From positions 58,722,939 through 58,786,938 of the forward strand of contig OX388351.1 in assembly GCA_947579665.1 (NCBI GenBank): a stretch of 64,000 nt of DNA. The letters are read 5' to 3'. Below, one piece after another: positions 1 to 12,335 of the stretch (the first letter of the stretch is position 1; each line of letters begins with the position of its first letter). The notes under the pieces are model-generated. The model worked only from the letters and a program-made list of their open reading frames with translations, was not told the origin of the DNA and searched no databases. The DNA is from Sympetrum striolatum (Eukaryota > Arthropoda > Insecta > Odonata > Libellulidae). The position numbers were made by a program, and so were the translations under genes.

Positions 1-13
1 CATCTTATATATG

Positions 14-140
14 GAGAAAGCCATGTGCTGGCCACATCGGATATTTTAATTCTACGAAGATTCTAATCATTGAAACGACCACCCAGCAAGTAGAAAATTT
101 GGGTTCGTGTCCAGCCTACGGCAGACATTTTTTTCTTCAT
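14..140 (+). repeat. possible degenerate tRNA-derived SINE
   Basis: A B-box-like stretch (GGGTTCGTGTCC, about 107-118) is followed by AGCCTACGGCAGACATTTTTTTC, which resembles the join between tRNA-like head and tail seen in clearer SINEs of this window. A convincing A box is not visible upstream, so this could be chance. No target duplication was found. Confidence 0.28.
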
Positions 141-2339
141 TTCTTCTCTTCGGTAATTGAATAAAGTCATCACGATTTACTCTGTCGTCAAAATATACCA
201 CATTGATTGATTTTTTTCTCTGGAATTGTTTCTCTTTCTTATTACTTGAACCTAGCCTTGTCTGTATTCATGAAATCTAAATTTTAGGTGTTAATTTGTG
301 GAAAGATATTGAAGTAATGAAGAAATAAAACTTTGTAAATTTTCCATACGATTTTTAGGTGGTTTCGATGGTTTCTATGACGTCCTCTTTGTCCCAAAAC
401 GCCTTCGCCAGGTGAGACAAAGACGTCGTTTGGACGTCCATCGAAATCGTGAATTTTTTCGCGGAAAAAGGATTCTTCACCAACGACCACACCTTCCCGC
501 ATACCTCACCTCTTATCTTCTTCCCAAAAAGGTATTTCCATAACCTCTCCTTCCCCTCCAACCCTCCATGATACTTAAACTGTTGAAAATAATTTCCTGT
601 ACCAGAAGATGCTACTCCAGTAACGAGACCGGTCGTTATCGGTAGTGTGGAAAATTTACAAAGTTTTATATCTTCATTACTAGTCTGTATTCATAGTATG
701 TATGATTTAAGCTCTCTATTATTCGGGTAAGAGCTCCTTTGCGCTTTGATTCGAATCGATGGATTATCGTCCATTCCCATTGTCCTCCGATCCACCCGCT
801 AGTCAAAACTGATTGCGCTGGCCGCCCTTCATCAAATCGCTTTAGCCAGTTATTCCTGTGCGAATGCAATGTGCTTGGAGGCTAAAGTCGTTAGGGTAAA
901 GTACGGCCGAAGGAGATTGAAGAGGAAATAGAAGCAGAGAGTGGACATCCGATCAGGAGGGTGCAGGCAGGGGTTGGTTGAAGAGGGAAAGAGAGTGTAT
1001 TTACCAGGAGAAAGATAAGTCTGTATCGGCCAGGAAAGAAGTTATATCAGGGGAAGTACTTGCGCAATCAATTTCTCTCTTCTTTGATGAGATTCAATGA
1101 GTTTCTTATTTAGATCGGATTTCCAGAGGAAGATTTCTAAAACAGTTACTGAAATCAATAGATAGGTGTTCTAAAAGTAAGGTATTGTTAATGAAATTTT
1201 TCCAACGAAATTTATATTCGCTTTTATGTAAAATGGAATAACTAAAGTGACCATTTACTTAACAGATGATATAAAAAATTATTACAGAGTGAAAGCATTA
1301 AAAACTCATTAACCTGTTTACACAATTCAGAATATTACGAACTATCTTAAGTAATATCTACAAAATTAGTTTTTGAAACGTAATACATTATAAACTAAAT
1401 AACTTCTCTAAAGAATTTTTAGTTTAATATTTCATTGTCTTATTCATAATAAACTTAATTAATTAATTGAGTTTAGTAAACTTATTTTAGCTTATGATAC
1501 AGCCACAACTGTGAAAGTCAATATTTTAAGCCATATACCTTTACAGTTAAACACATTTGGTAAATTGTTTACACATTCAGCAATATGTGTAAAAAATCAT
1601 TCCGTACTTCATTTGAAAAGTTCTTGAAATAATTTAATCAATATATTTATCTGCCTCAATTTATGATTTATCAATTAATTCACTATAATCCTATCAATAG
1701 ACTCTGGCAGAACTTCGTGGCTGTAAGTCATAACGAACTGACAAACGGAATTCAAAAGTTAACCACAGAAACATTTTTTAAGCGATCCAGGTTTCGGTCA
1801 GTTCTCTCTCTCAGTGAACTCATCAGTTCGTTAGCTGCAATCACGAATCACCATTTTCAACTCATAACAAACAAGAGTACATGGTAATACTTCTTTGCAA
1901 CTTCTTAAAGCAATAGAAGCATTTGGAAATCAGTGCATTACTTCTTAAATCGTTAAATTCGGCTTCCTTAAATAGATTACTTGCATTGTTATTCTCTATT
2001 CGGCTTGTGCGAGTATAGACGATTGTAATTCACTAGAGACAATTCAGTTGGCCTCTTAAATTGTAATTATTTCAGTATTAACAAAGACTTAGAAATAGTG
2101 CGGAAAGATTGAATTATGCTCAGGTATTCTAGTCTTATTCCAACAGTTTTTATTTAGAGACTTAATAATTCTTTGCTCGCATACGAATGAAATATTTCTT
2201 ACATTTGTTTTATTCGAAAAATAATCAACAGTTTTGAATCACTGATACAAAAACCTCGAAATTATGTAGACCTACTAAACGTACAAAATTTTATTAACAG
2301 TACACTGTGGTGTTACTATATGAATTTCATGTTGTATCA
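141..2339. other. AT-rich non-coding stretch, no gene seen
   Basis: Open frames here reach only about 70 codons and overlap on opposite strands. Two local features stand out: a CpG cluster at about 380-450 containing repeated GACGTC, and a purine-rich tract at about 905-1020 (mostly G and A with few pyrimidines). No splice-bounded reading frame or repeat family was recognised. Confidence 0.5.
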
Positions 2340-2880
2340 CTCTTGTGGAGGCGACCCATCCTTGGGTCATTTCCGTTTCTTTTAAACCCAAAGAGAGAGC
2401 TTCGTCGTCGCATGTTACTCTTTTTCCTCGTTCTTTAATCATCTTTCCTCTCTTTCTGTATTTCTGATTAGCATAACCTCTTATTTACTCCCTCTCGTCC
2501 CTCTTCTCCACTCACATCCTCATCAGCGCCACACTGCGGCGTAAATGTGAGTCAGCGAGAGCCTTTTGTTTGCTCAAAGCGCTCATTACGCTGAGTGAGA
2601 CGTAATTCGTCCTTTTTTCATTTGATCGTGCGCTTGTTTGCTGATGCGTGGGCGTCGCGTTTCTGAACGTGTCGCGTGCCCCTGAGTGTGGATTTGAGCA
2701 TTGCACATGCGTGTGAGCATTTTATGCGCGCTTGCCAACTGTCCCCGGGGTGGGCAATACATCTCGAAGACAAACCGTTGAAAAAGGCCTAATTTTCGCT
2801 CGTTTTGAGAGACAGTCCTGTATACTGTGAAGAAAATACAGGAATGCAGGTCGTCGACGCATAACAATTTCTGTTTTGAA
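2340..2880. other. CpG-richer unique block, possible regulatory DNA
   Basis: The base composition shifts from AT-rich to CpG-containing (for example GCGCCACACTGCGGCG and GCGTGGGCGTCGCG at 2520-2660). The minus strand has two overlapping short open frames (93 and 64 codons) without recognisable domains. A promoter, enhancer or non-coding exon is possible, but nothing decides it. Confidence 0.3.
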
Positions 2881-3229
2881 TGAGTTAGGGGCAGAGAGGT
2901 TGGGTTTGGATTGTTACGTTCAGTTCTGACCTGGGTTATCAGTACAAGAAGCTTGCTATTGTGAAATCACTTCACTTCAAATAATATCATTGTTCCTATA
3001 TTCTGAAATTCCTAAGGGAAAAATAGAGTGTAATATATTGTACCTCATCTGTGGAACGAATATAAGGATGTCCATGATTTTATATGTAATTCGGTATCTT
3101 TTCCGAGCTATAAAGTTCTGATTCGGAGAGCCATTATTAAGACGATAAGAGTCAGTGATTGTATTTAGAGTATTTATTTGTTAGTTAGAGTATGTATTTA
3201 TTGTAAGAGTTAGAGTCTGTAAATCATAA
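2881..3229. other. AT-rich stretch with short direct repeats
   Basis: The segment 3145-3255 contains two copies of GTCAGTGATTGTATTTA plus related GTTAGAGTnTGTA units, suggesting slipped duplication next to the LINE-like tail that follows. No gene is seen. Confidence 0.4.
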
Positions 3230-3312
3230 TAATAATAGTCAGTGATTGTATTTATTTATTTTAAATTACGCTGCGATTGGGCCATCAGGCCTGGTGGCAG
3301 CGGTTTATAATT
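3230..3312 (-). repeat. LINE 3'-end fragment with ATAAATAAATA tail
   Basis: The plus strand reads a TATTTATTTATTTTAAAT run, then CGCTGCGATTGGGCCATCAG and GGCCTGGTGGCAGCGG. The same arrangement (TTTATTTATTT, ACTGCnA, a short hairpin, TGGCAnCGG) recurs at 17,040 and 24,805. In the 17 kb copy it lies downstream of a minus-strand reverse-transcriptase C-terminus. I therefore read it as the 3' terminus of a minus-strand non-LTR retrotransposon. Confidence 0.45.
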
Positions 3313-3739
3313 CTTTATTCATGTGATGCTTGTTTTTATTTTGGCTGTATTCCTTAAGTGTATCACATACAGTCCATTATTTATTTTTATGTGGGCCAGG
3401 AGCTGCTTTTTGTTGTTTAGTATTAATATTCCTTTGCTTTAATTGAAGAAATCAGTCATGTCGACAAGCTCTTAGTCTGACAGGACGTTAATATTCTCAA
3501 TAAATAAAAAATATATAATTTGAAGTTATTGAAGAATGAATCGATTAGCTTTAGAGATTAAAATAATATTAGTTACACTTACACAGTATAGTTTTCTGTA
3601 TCTTCAATCCCTGCCGATACCTGAAAAAGTTCCTCATGCTATATTCTGATAAATAGAATATGTTTAATTAACTTTTGTTATAAGAAGCAGAAGAAATATA
3701 TATTTCGTCTTTTTTATCACTGTATTGTTTATAGCTGTG

Positions 3740-3900
3740 ATGGCATGGAAGCTACTGAGGTATGAATAATGCTGAATAATGTCGTTGATTAAGGCCTTAG
3801 TGGAATCCAAAGAAATGCATTTTGTAGTAGGCCTCATAGTGAAGCGCAGTGACTTACCTGGTCATGTTAGTATTCTGGCTCACAAGTCTTTACAGTCAGA
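3740..3900. repeat. dispersed repeat, shared with 24.55 kb
   Basis: GCTACTGAGGTATGAATA is followed about 100 bases later by ACTTACCTGGTCATGTT and ATTCTGGCT. The segment from 24,550 has the same order of motifs (GGCTACTGAGGTATGAATA, ACTTACGTGGACATGTT, ATTCTGGCT). The two are diverged copies of one unclassified interspersed repeat. Neither contains an open frame. Confidence 0.5.
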
Positions 3901-4404
3901 GCTTGTGAGGTAGTTATAGTACATACGGTTCAATACGCTTTTTGAGATTTCGACAATATATACGCGATATGAAGCATACAAAGTATAGTTAACTGTATAT
4001 TTGTTCTCTGTTGATACATAAATAGTATTGCGAATTATAGCACCAATAAAACGAAAAGTTTGGTATTTTTCTTGAAGCAATCATGACGACATTTTGAGCA
4101 CCCCTTTGATATCATATGGCTGTATGTGATTTATTGAAAGAAACGGTATCAAGTCCTAGATTTATTTCCCTTGGAACTATTTTCTGTGATTGCCTGATTT
4201 TATTTGTGAGAAAATAAAATAGATGAAGTTTATAAATGTCAAGGTTATTTGGTGACTTAAATACCGAATATCATTTAGGTAACAAAAATAATTTTCCTGC
4301 ACTTGAAAAGAGTTATTGTTTTTTGATGATAGATTTCGGATTTATTTAAACCAGAAACGCGACTTTGAATGGAATAGGTTAAGCATCGCGTGGTCTTCCT
4401 AGGG
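3901..4404. other. AT-rich stretch, no gene seen
   Basis: One 66-codon minus-strand frame occurs without any supporting feature. No repeat was recognised except the LINE tail that follows. Confidence 0.4.
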
Positions 4405-4465
4405 TTAATCTACATCTGCATAAATACCCTGCGAGCCGTCTTTTGACGTGTGGCAAGGGGGCATA
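4405..4465 (-). repeat. LINE-type 3' tail (CTACATCTGCATAAATACC)
   Basis: The sequence CTACATCTGCATAAATACCC followed by TGCGAGCCGTCTTTTGACG and TGTGGCAAGGGGGC matches a layout I know from non-LTR retrotransposon 3' ends in insects: a CTACAT repeat, GCAAGCCACC, a small hairpin, then GTGTGGC. A diverged partner lies at 29,700. Recognition is from memory of the family layout, not from an alignment. Confidence 0.45.
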
Positions 4466-4639
4466 AACACCAGTTGATCTAAACTACTTCTTTACTCGGT
4501 TATTGTCGCGTATCGTAAAATATAAATCTTTATATCTATTCGTCCTAGCATCAATTTCTATTAACTTACGTTCATAATAATAATAAGCCGTCTTTTTAAA
4601 TGGGCGAATTTTAGCCTAGGAAGGTTATTCCTCCAATTA

Positions 4640-4820
4640 ACCCATTTTCTTAATTTTCTTCCCTTTTTTACATTTTTATTTTATTAATATCACACACACA
4701 AAACCTACACAGACAACCATTCCCTAACCGGAAAAATCCGATTAGCCGGGACTCGAACCCGGGACCGTGAGGTTGGAGCGTTAACGCGCTAGCACGTTAA
4801 CCCCTCCGCCATCACGGCCG
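4640..4820 (-). repeat. tRNA-derived SINE
   Basis: Read on the minus strand, the segment begins GGCCGTGATGGCGGAGGGG. A near-consensus polymerase III B box (GGGTTCGAGTCC, 4749-4760) lies about 45 bases after an A-box-like TGGCGGAGGGG. A conserved body follows (GGTTAGGGAATGGTTGTCTG) and an A-rich tail runs into 4640-4690. The same head and body recur at 11.8 kb and, in the other orientation, at 12.2 kb. The element is probably 5'-complete and decayed. A functional tRNA is excluded because there is no acceptor-stem pairing. Confidence 0.7.
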
Positions 4821-4825
4821 GTATC

Positions 4826-7770
4826 GGATATTATCGGATCGACCGAGGTAGCACGGTGGTTGCATGATACCGATTGTATCTTCCGCAAATGTATTATAGT
4901 GGTTGACATGAATCTCAAAATTTTCATGGTACATTCATAAAATTTATCGTGTTTTTAAGACCAAGATCGAACTGTAATATCTAATTAAGCATCATGAACA
5001 TACATATTGTAAAAGTTTTATGTATTATGATGTGAGAAATAGTTTAATTGCTAGGAATTATAACTGAGGCCTTAATATCCATGAGTATTTGTTTGAGTAC
5101 AGCTTAGGAATCAAAGAGTATTTATTACCGAAGTATAATTTCAGAAATCTATTAGGCGCACCATACCATTTCGCGTGTATGAATCAAGTCTTCATGATAG
5201 AGGCAAAATCAAATTTTCATGATGGTCATTTAAAGGTGCTTCATAAGTGACGTGTCCAGATGATAATAAATTTATTTGGGGAACACTGCATTGCGGCTAT
5301 GTTACGTAAAGAACGACGGAGTTTATTAATGTGTGGCCATCATCGACGCCATTACTGCAAGATTTATAGAGCTCAAGTAATGAGATAATTGAATAATCCT
5401 TTTCACCACGAGAAACCACCAATTCTTCACGCAATTAATACATTAAATGCTAGTAACAATGACATTATTATCATGCTTTCCTTGAAAAAAAATACTTATA
5501 GCATAAATTCATCGATTTATGAGCATGTAATTGCTATTTTATAAGAGCCTTGGAATTTTGAAAAGTATTCGAAGAAATATAATTCTCTATTAATGGTGAT
5601 TTAAAATGATTTTTCGTGGACGAATACCCCAGGTTGGAATTCTTCACGACATAATTCGAAAAATTCTTCCGCTATCGTATTCGCTGGAGGTTTTTCCCGA
5701 GGCGCGAACGAGCGGTTTTATATGCTTTCCGTTAGATGGCATAGCAACTTGGTGAAACGTGACTAACTTTTATCAACAACACGGACCTTTTACCACTTAT
5801 TCCGAAAATATGAGTTTCATTGGTACAGTTTGAGTAGGAAAGGTATTGCAGAATATAAAACCTTTGCAGATTTAGGACATTGGTCCGCGTTTTGTTTAAA
5901 TTATTGAATTTAAACAAATTACGAGTTAAAAAATCTTATCAGCAGTCGTAAAAAAGTCACATCTTGAAGTTCTGCAAAATTCAGGTCTTTAAGATTTATA
6001 GAAGTATTTAATAACGAATTTTTAAAATAGGGGGTCAAAATGACCCCTGCCCGTCCTTCTAGGTAAAACGAAACTCCCGTCCTTCTTGTGTTAAACGGTT
6101 ACTTCCATCAATTCCTCGTTATGTAGCCTGCTTAATACTGTAGGATTCCATATTTTTTCCAGTCGCTATGCTAAAGCTGAGGTTTGGAACTAATTTTTTT
6201 TATCGCTTTCTTCGATCGCAGCCATATGTTTGCCTACACTGTAATTATCATGTTTGAGTATATTTTTCTCGTTTCCCCAATGTTATAAGAATTAAAAAGA
6301 TATTATAAATATAAAAACAGGAAATTTTACCAAAATTATTTCTATAGATTCTATATGAACTGTGAATCCGCAATGAGTTAACCCTTGAACGTGGCCAAAA
6401 AAATCCTAAAAGTCTTCTAAAATATTTTTTTAATCCCTTTTCTGCCTAACTTCTTTTGTTTATGTGTTGTTATGTCTTCTATTACGAAAAACAAAAGAAT
6501 TACTACTAATTAACAAAATGTTTACAGCTGAAAATGGGAACCCATTGACGGACTCGAGGTTGGAGCATTTCTCTCGAGAGCGAGTGGCACAGAACAGTAC
6601 CCTGTTTAAAAATCAACCAGGACTAATTGAAACGGAATAAAATCGTATACTATAATAAAGGACATTTTAAGAGATTTACGATGAGTGTATATAATCTCCT
6701 GTAAGTTTAAAGCTCTTTGAGAAACGAGCGTTTTAGTGAGCTTGCGGGTACCGAAATCCACACTATTTTGGAGACCTTGTAAACTCGCCATTTTGTTATT
6801 CTTCGAGTTTGGTCTGGGAATACAAATTAAGCGTAAATATAGAAAATTAATAAACTGATAAACATTTCAGATGTACATTTAGAGTGTTTCCAACCTAAAA
6901 ATATAAAGATAAAAATTAACCAAGAAATGACTTTGTTAATTTAATGTTTATGCAAAATTCTCGAAAACTGTGCGTGGTGAACAAATTCCATAAACACCGC
7001 TGAATTTAACGCAAAACCTACATGAAGGAATAAGTAACGACGTCAAAGTTACCACATCCTTATCGGTCTGTGTTTTTATTGATTCACTTGTGATGTATGG
7101 ATAGTCTATGAAAATACATATGACGAATAATTATATGGAAAATTATTTAAAATACTCTAAATTAACACATTTCTATTCTGTACATTAATATTGTAATATA
7201 TGCAATGCTAATTGAACCAAGGCAACTTTATAACCTAATACATTTTGCATTGAAAATAAAATATACTCAATGGTGTTTACATATTTTTTATCAAAACATG
7301 CGGAGACAGAGGTAAAATATGTAATGAATTAATAAAAATTGGGGAGGAAAGAAATTGATAATTTTAATACCAAAAAAAATCACGCTGCAGGGAAGCACCA
7401 ATAAAGAAGGGGGAATGTGAAACACTTGCGAAATTTGTGGAAGAGATAAAAACAAAGAAAGAGAGAGATTACGACAGTTGGATAGTGAAAATTACCTAAT
7501 AGAAAACTTCAGTAGGTACAATAGGTATTAACAGATACAATATACATCAAATGAAAACATTCTTAAAGGTGCATGTTGAGCATAAATTATGATCTTTAGT
7601 TAATGTGTAATGTAAAGATAAAATTCACAGTTTGATACATTAAAGATACCCTCTTATATTACATCATTTATCAATCAGACGATTTATTTTCAAGGAAAAA
7701 ATTTGGAACCATGAACTTGAAGGAGAAGACTAAATTATAAGTAGCTCCCGCATCATGAATTAAGAGATCC
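4826..7770. other. AT-rich non-coding stretch
   Basis: Only short, mutually overlapping frames are present. At 6031-6047 there is a small perfect hairpin (GGGGTCA, three-base loop, TGACCCC) followed by two copies of CCCGTCCTTCT (6050 and 6077). This resembles the end of a decayed DNA transposon but cannot be assigned. No splice-bounded exon or protein domain is visible. Confidence 0.45.
6021..6090. repeat. short hairpin and direct repeat, possible transposon end
   Basis: GGGGTCAAAATGACCCC forms a 7-bp hairpin at 6031-6047, next to a directly repeated CCCGTCCTTCT. A similar GTGGGGTCAATGTGAC occurs at about 63,704. TTAA-associated elements of the piggyBac type often carry GGGTCAnnnTGACCC-like ends, but no matching partner terminus was found. 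Confidence 0.25.
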
Positions 7771-8570
7771 TAAAATCAGAATTCCTAGCTTTCGGAATTT
7801 TCAACGTCCTTTTTCAGGTTTTGGAGAAGATGCGGGAATCGAAATCTCTCGAATGATGGGGAGACACGAGAAAGACTGGAAAACGGGATTTTCCTTCTCG
7901 TTGGGAAAGAAAGTCTGTAGTAACAATAGAGAAAGAGGCGGAAAAAAGAGATTTACTTGGAGAGGAAGGTTGGCTGAAGAGTTTGCTTTTCGGCATGTGT
8001 GCGGGAGAAGATTGGACGGGAGGGGATGTAACATAAAATGGAGGAAGAAGTGGGGATTTCAGCGAGACAGGTCTCTCGATAAACGCTTTTTCTTGTTCTT
8101 CGGTGTTTAGTGGGTCTCTTTCCTAAGTATCCGAGGCTGAGGGGTGGGGCCCCCCTCGGCTAAGGGCTGGATTAAAGGAAGAAAGACGATGGGGGAAAAA
8201 ATGACAATCTATTTCGATGAGGAAAAAGAGCCCTTATAAAATGGAGTGATTTATCTCGGGCCGAAAAACTGAGTGATATATCTTGACGTCGTACAGGATT
8301 TCCTCAACGGTCTGTTATCAATTAAACTATTATTTAAGGAATAAGTCACCGTCTTTATGTTCTTGTAGTTTTGTTGATGGCCTGTTTCCGTAGCGTAGTC
8401 AAGGAAATGGTCAACGAGCTGTTTTATGGAGAAGGAAGAGGTTTCGATGGAAAGATAAGATTAGGGGATATTGGTAAACGAAAAGGCACCGATCGCTTCA
8501 GATCTCTTTTGGTGGATATAAGCGTGTTTGCTTTGACCAATGGAGGTGGTATACCAAGCTAGCCCCAGCT
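7771..8570. other. purine-rich, moderately GC-richer unique block
   Basis: On the plus strand 7850-8060 is dominated by G and A. Frames of 85 codons (+) and 77 codons (-) overlap antisense over the same bases, which is typical of composition-driven open frames. A second plus-strand frame lies at 8371-8562 without domain features. No gene is called. Confidence 0.35.
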
Positions 8571-9045
8571 TATATAGTGTATATACTCCCCTAGTCTGAT
8601 ATTCATTATTGGAAAATGCTGCTTGACCTAGCCGTCAGCATTCAGTATTCATAATTAAAATGGAACTCGGATGATTCGAACTTCTATATTTAAAAGTAGC
8701 CTTTAAAGTCTCATATTTTTCCTTAGACTGTGACGTATTAAATAAAAATAATATTTAAAACCTTGGTTAATCCTTATTTGAACCTTTTACGTCTAAGATA
8801 AAGTAATTTCACAGAATGAACTCCAGTGAAACCGGCAGATGACGTTTAAATTCTGCAGCTATAATGATCTAATTAAATCCATATTGCAGTCAGTTAATTA
8901 ACTTGAGTCATATGTTATTACTGAGAGACTTAAGAGGGCAAGTAAATATCTTCGACTTTTTTAAGTCACTGTAAATGCAGTTTTTGTCGACTTTTAAACA
9001 CATAAAATCCACGGAGGTGGCCGAGATGTTGTGGAAATTGAGCTT
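8571..9045. other. AT-rich stretch, no gene seen
   Basis: No open frame of interest and no recognised repeat before the foldback element that starts near 9046. Confidence 0.4.
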
Positions 9046-9207
9046 AATAATGAAGGACAAGAGATGTACACTTTTCCACAAGAAGTTTACTTGGAGATTA
9101 CCGGTTTCGGCTGCAAGCCATCATCTGATCTCTGGCTTGCAGCCGAAACCGGTAATCTCTAAATAAACTTCGTAAGGAAAAGTAAAAATCTCTTTTCCTT
9201 CATTACA
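9046..9207. repeat. foldback repeat with about 75-bp arms
   Basis: Bases 9046-9120 and 9133-9207 are near-perfect reverse complements around a 12-base loop (TCATCTGATCTC). The inner 30 bp are identical (GAGATTACCGGTTTCGGCTG, then CAAGCC). The outer part (AAGTTTACTT, AATGAAGGA) carries a few mismatches. Each arm contains the CGAAACCGGT core also seen in relatives at 13.1 and 35.7 kb. It is either a small foldback or MITE-like element, or a head-to-head duplication of a hairpin repeat. Confidence 0.75.
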
Positions 9208-9989
9208 AACACTTATAATTGCAGCAGGTTCATAAAATTTAATTCGTTTTAGTTTTAAATGTTTTAAATTTACAATTTTTTGGTTTTCTATGAAAATCAT
9301 GCGAGATACGTGCTGATAATTTTGAATATCTTTGTTATATGTATTTTGAAGTGTGTTAATCAACTCTTACAAAGAAACGTCTTTCGTTCGAATGCTTGGA
9401 TAATTTAATGTGCGCCTTCAGGCTCGAGCTATCTAAATTCAACTGTATTTAGAATGTTCCAACTACAGGAAATTAAGAACTTCCCTTATTATAAAATATT
9501 CTTATTTAATATGAAATACTTCATTTTAAATTGTTGCAACCTCTGTCTTAATTTCATCCCAATAATTGCTAACCAAATCACGACTATTTTTTGTAATTAT
9601 TCCACGCTTATTCATATAATTTTCATCAGCATTGTTATTAAAATATGACACTGAGTCTAAGGGTTACTAATGACTCAGAATAACGATTTTTGTTGATTTT
9701 ACGCAAAAAACATTAATACTTAAAATATGTTAGTATACAGTTGTCACCTGTCCACAACAGTACATCATGATGATGCAGTTATTTCGATTAAAAATAGTAC
9801 GAGTACATAATCGGGTTAAAGATTAGTCACTCTACACAAAAATACGTATACTATAGTTTGTTGCTTTAATGATTATTAATCATGCACGTTTTTCCCGGCT
9901 TCTTGTTCCTCTTGAATTTCAACTGATGACCTTATTGATTTTAATTAAAATCCTCGGGAATTATACTGCTTCAAAGATGAACGGTACAC
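9208..9989. other. AT-rich stretch, no gene seen
   Basis: Contains an 80-codon minus-strand frame that runs through the foldback arm and a 64-codon plus-strand frame rich in Ile, Asn and Phe. Both are composition artefacts. Confidence 0.4.
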
Positions 9990-10330
9990 TCGTGGAAAAT
10001 TGTCCAAACGGGGATGTAAGGGGAGTGGAAAGACTCCCCCACTTATCTTCTCTCTTCCTCCCCTTATCTCCTGAAATGACTAGGAGGAAAACTCCATTTC
10101 GCCATTATGTTTTCCCTCCCCCACCACTCTGTATCCAGCCTCTCTCAGCATCCCATTCGCTAACGCCGTACGAGCAGCAACTTCTCACGTACTTCCTCTT
10201 CGCTATTTTCGGAGTCCGTTTCTTCGGACGCATTTTACTGCTCTTCTTCTGCACCCACTCGAGCACGCGCCGCATCCGCGTGTAATTGCATCTTGGGCTC
10301 TCATTCACTTCCTGAAGGTCTTTCGCTTAC
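9990..10330. other. pyrimidine-rich, CpG-containing block
   Basis: A C/T-rich plus strand (CCCCCACTTATCTTCTCTCT near 10,040) followed by CGCACGCG-type sequence at 10,260-10,285. The 138-codon plus-strand frame (9869-10,285) overlaps a 67-codon minus frame and has no domain or signal features. This may be regulatory or simply unique sequence. Confidence 0.3.
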
Positions 10331-11739
10331 CCAGCTGAGGATGCGTGCCCTTTTCGGATCGTTCGCTGGAATTTCAAGTATCATCGTTTTTGGATTTTGG
10401 CTGAGCTTTACAACTATTGAAGAACACTGTTGGAAAAGGAATGTAGTAAATATCTCCCATTACGTCAAGAGTCAAAATCAATTGCTCGAAAAGGGGGAAC
10501 TATTTTTGTCCATGAAAGAGAGGATGCTCACCGTGGCAAATGCTTTGGAGATATCAAACATTAACGTGGAGGTAAAAAGGTTTTAATTACAGCAATACTT
10601 GCACAACTCTCAAGGATAGTGTTACATGAGTACCTGTAGTAGAGTGCTGTAGGAGGAGAAATGGATTAAAAATCTCCAAACTCGTAAAAGAGACAGAATC
10701 AATTGCCTAAAAAGGAGGAAGTTTTTCCTTATGTAATTGGAATACCTCGTTAAATATTGGTGCTATCAATAACTAACCTTGGGGTGCAAATGGCTTCTAT
10801 ATCATGACTTGCATTTAAAATATGAAGCTAATTGGTTAACTCTGACAGTTTGCCTAGGAGCAAGGTTTACAGTAGCTACAAGTGAAATAAAAATTACTAT
10901 TATTAAACTAACATGGTGGTTTGTAAAAATAATATTATGTATCGAATTACCAAATCATTCAAGTATTTAATCTTGGGAGAAAATTTTGACAATGCTTGCA
11001 AAGAGAGCATTAGAAAAGGCCAGCTTCAAAAGCTGTGAAACTTTTGTAATAATCTATACAAGGATTTTATAATTTAGATTTTAAATCATTTTGTAATTAT
11101 TTTATTATTTGCTGTAGTGTTTGCTCGGAAAAATGAGTTTTTGTTTGGGATAATACCGTCATAAATTGGACTGATATTTTCGTTGCACCAGATCTTCTCT
11201 GGCATATTAGAAGCGCAATTTCTTTGTTTTACGAATGATATTCATTCTAATTCCGTCGATATGTTTTGGTATTTTAATAGCATATAAAGTTATTTATAAT
11301 TTACCAGGCCAAGGCAATTGACATTACGTCCGACCATTATAGAATGAAATACGACATACAGTACACATTTTTCGCCTTTGTTAAGAAATGGAATTTGTCG
11401 CACTGTGATTATTTATATAGTCCGACTCGACTCATCCACGACTGCCTGCAGGTAAATTCTATTTCTAGGGCCTGAACTCCAGTCATCAGCACGGCAAGCG
11501 AAAACTATAACATCTATATTAGGCTTGTCTTACGTACGTCAAACGGATCAGATTTGCGAAATCTTCCATCCGATGCGATATCATATCAGATCCGATAATA
11601 AACTTAACAGAATCAGGCGAAGTATGGTGGAAATTGAAATGAGCTTAGAAATGGGTTTCTCTGTGGAAAAAGTACCACATCTAAGATTATTTCCATCATA
11701 CCAAGAATGGTTTTCGATTTACTTATAACAGAAATAACA
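10331..11739. other. AT-rich stretch, no gene seen
   Basis: Short plus-strand frames at 10,293-10,586 and 10,779-10,970 have no recognisable domain. AGAGTCAAAATCAATTGC at 10,468 has a diverged echo (AGACAGAATCAATTGC) at 10,690, suggesting an old duplication of about 220 bp period. Confidence 0.35.
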
Positions 11740-11915
11740 CCAATGGAAGAGGAAGAAAGATCCCAATTACATCAATGTCAATAATCAACATTATTCACAA
11801 TACATCACAACACACAACCATTACCTAACAATAAAATCCCGTTTGACCGGTATTAGAACCCGGTAACTTGGGGTTTGAGAGCGAGCACGCCAACCACTCC
11901 ACAACCCCGGTTAGT
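11740..11915 (-). repeat. tRNA-derived SINE, degenerate
   Basis: On the minus strand it reads CCGGGGTTGTGGAGTGGTTG, a mutated B box (GGGTTCTAATAC), then GATTTTATTGTTAGGTAATG and GTTGTGTGTTG. This is the same head-body order as the SINE at 4.7 kb. The B box has lost its central CGA, so the copy is old. Confidence 0.65.
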
Positions 11916-12125
11916 TGATAATATTTAACTAATGATTAAAATATATTTAATCATCACAGTCCCTATATTAATATAACCTCGTTTCCTGTCAATTTATTTT
12001 TCTTAGCAGCGAACCCTCATGTTGAAATATTTTCCCCCTCAAGATAATTCTCAAGATTAGCTTCCTCCTCCTGTAAGATAATTCTTCTTCGTAGCTCAAA
12101 TGTTTCTTTTATATTTATTTCCTTT

Positions 12126-12335
12126 GTCAACCTGCTTAAGTGGTTAGCGCTATCGCTCCAACCCCAAGGCCCTGGGTTCGAATCCAAGCTGATCGGTATT
12201 TTTCTGATCAGAATGGTTATGTGTGTTTGTCTGACTTTCCAGTACAAGGTTGGCGGCAAGAAGGGCATCCGGCTGTGAAAGTAAAAATCGTCGCCAAAAC
12301 GAACCTCATAATCACCCAAACCATCATTCATCATC
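12126..12335 (+). repeat. tRNA-derived SINE with RTE-like 3' domain
   Basis: The A-box-like TGCTTAAGTGG (12,133-12,143) and a perfect B box GGTTCGAATCC (12,175-12,185) lie 42 bases apart. The body TGGTTATGTGTGTTTGTCTG follows, then GGCGGCAAGAAGGGCATCCG (from about 12,252). This last motif is typical of the 3' regions of RTE-type LINEs and their SINE partners, so the tail was probably borrowed from the mobilising LINE. The element ends in a CAT-rich tail (CATCATTCATCATCC). It is the best preserved SINE in the window. Confidence 0.75.

Noticed and set aside
9869..10285. 138-codon plus-strand frame
   Set aside because: Pyrimidine-rich composition, an antisense frame overlaps it, and there is no recognisable domain or signal.
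12126..12200. Functional tRNA gene at the perfect A/B-box pair
   Set aside because: The start does not pair with the sequence after the B box, so there is no acceptor stem. It continues into a SINE body and tail.
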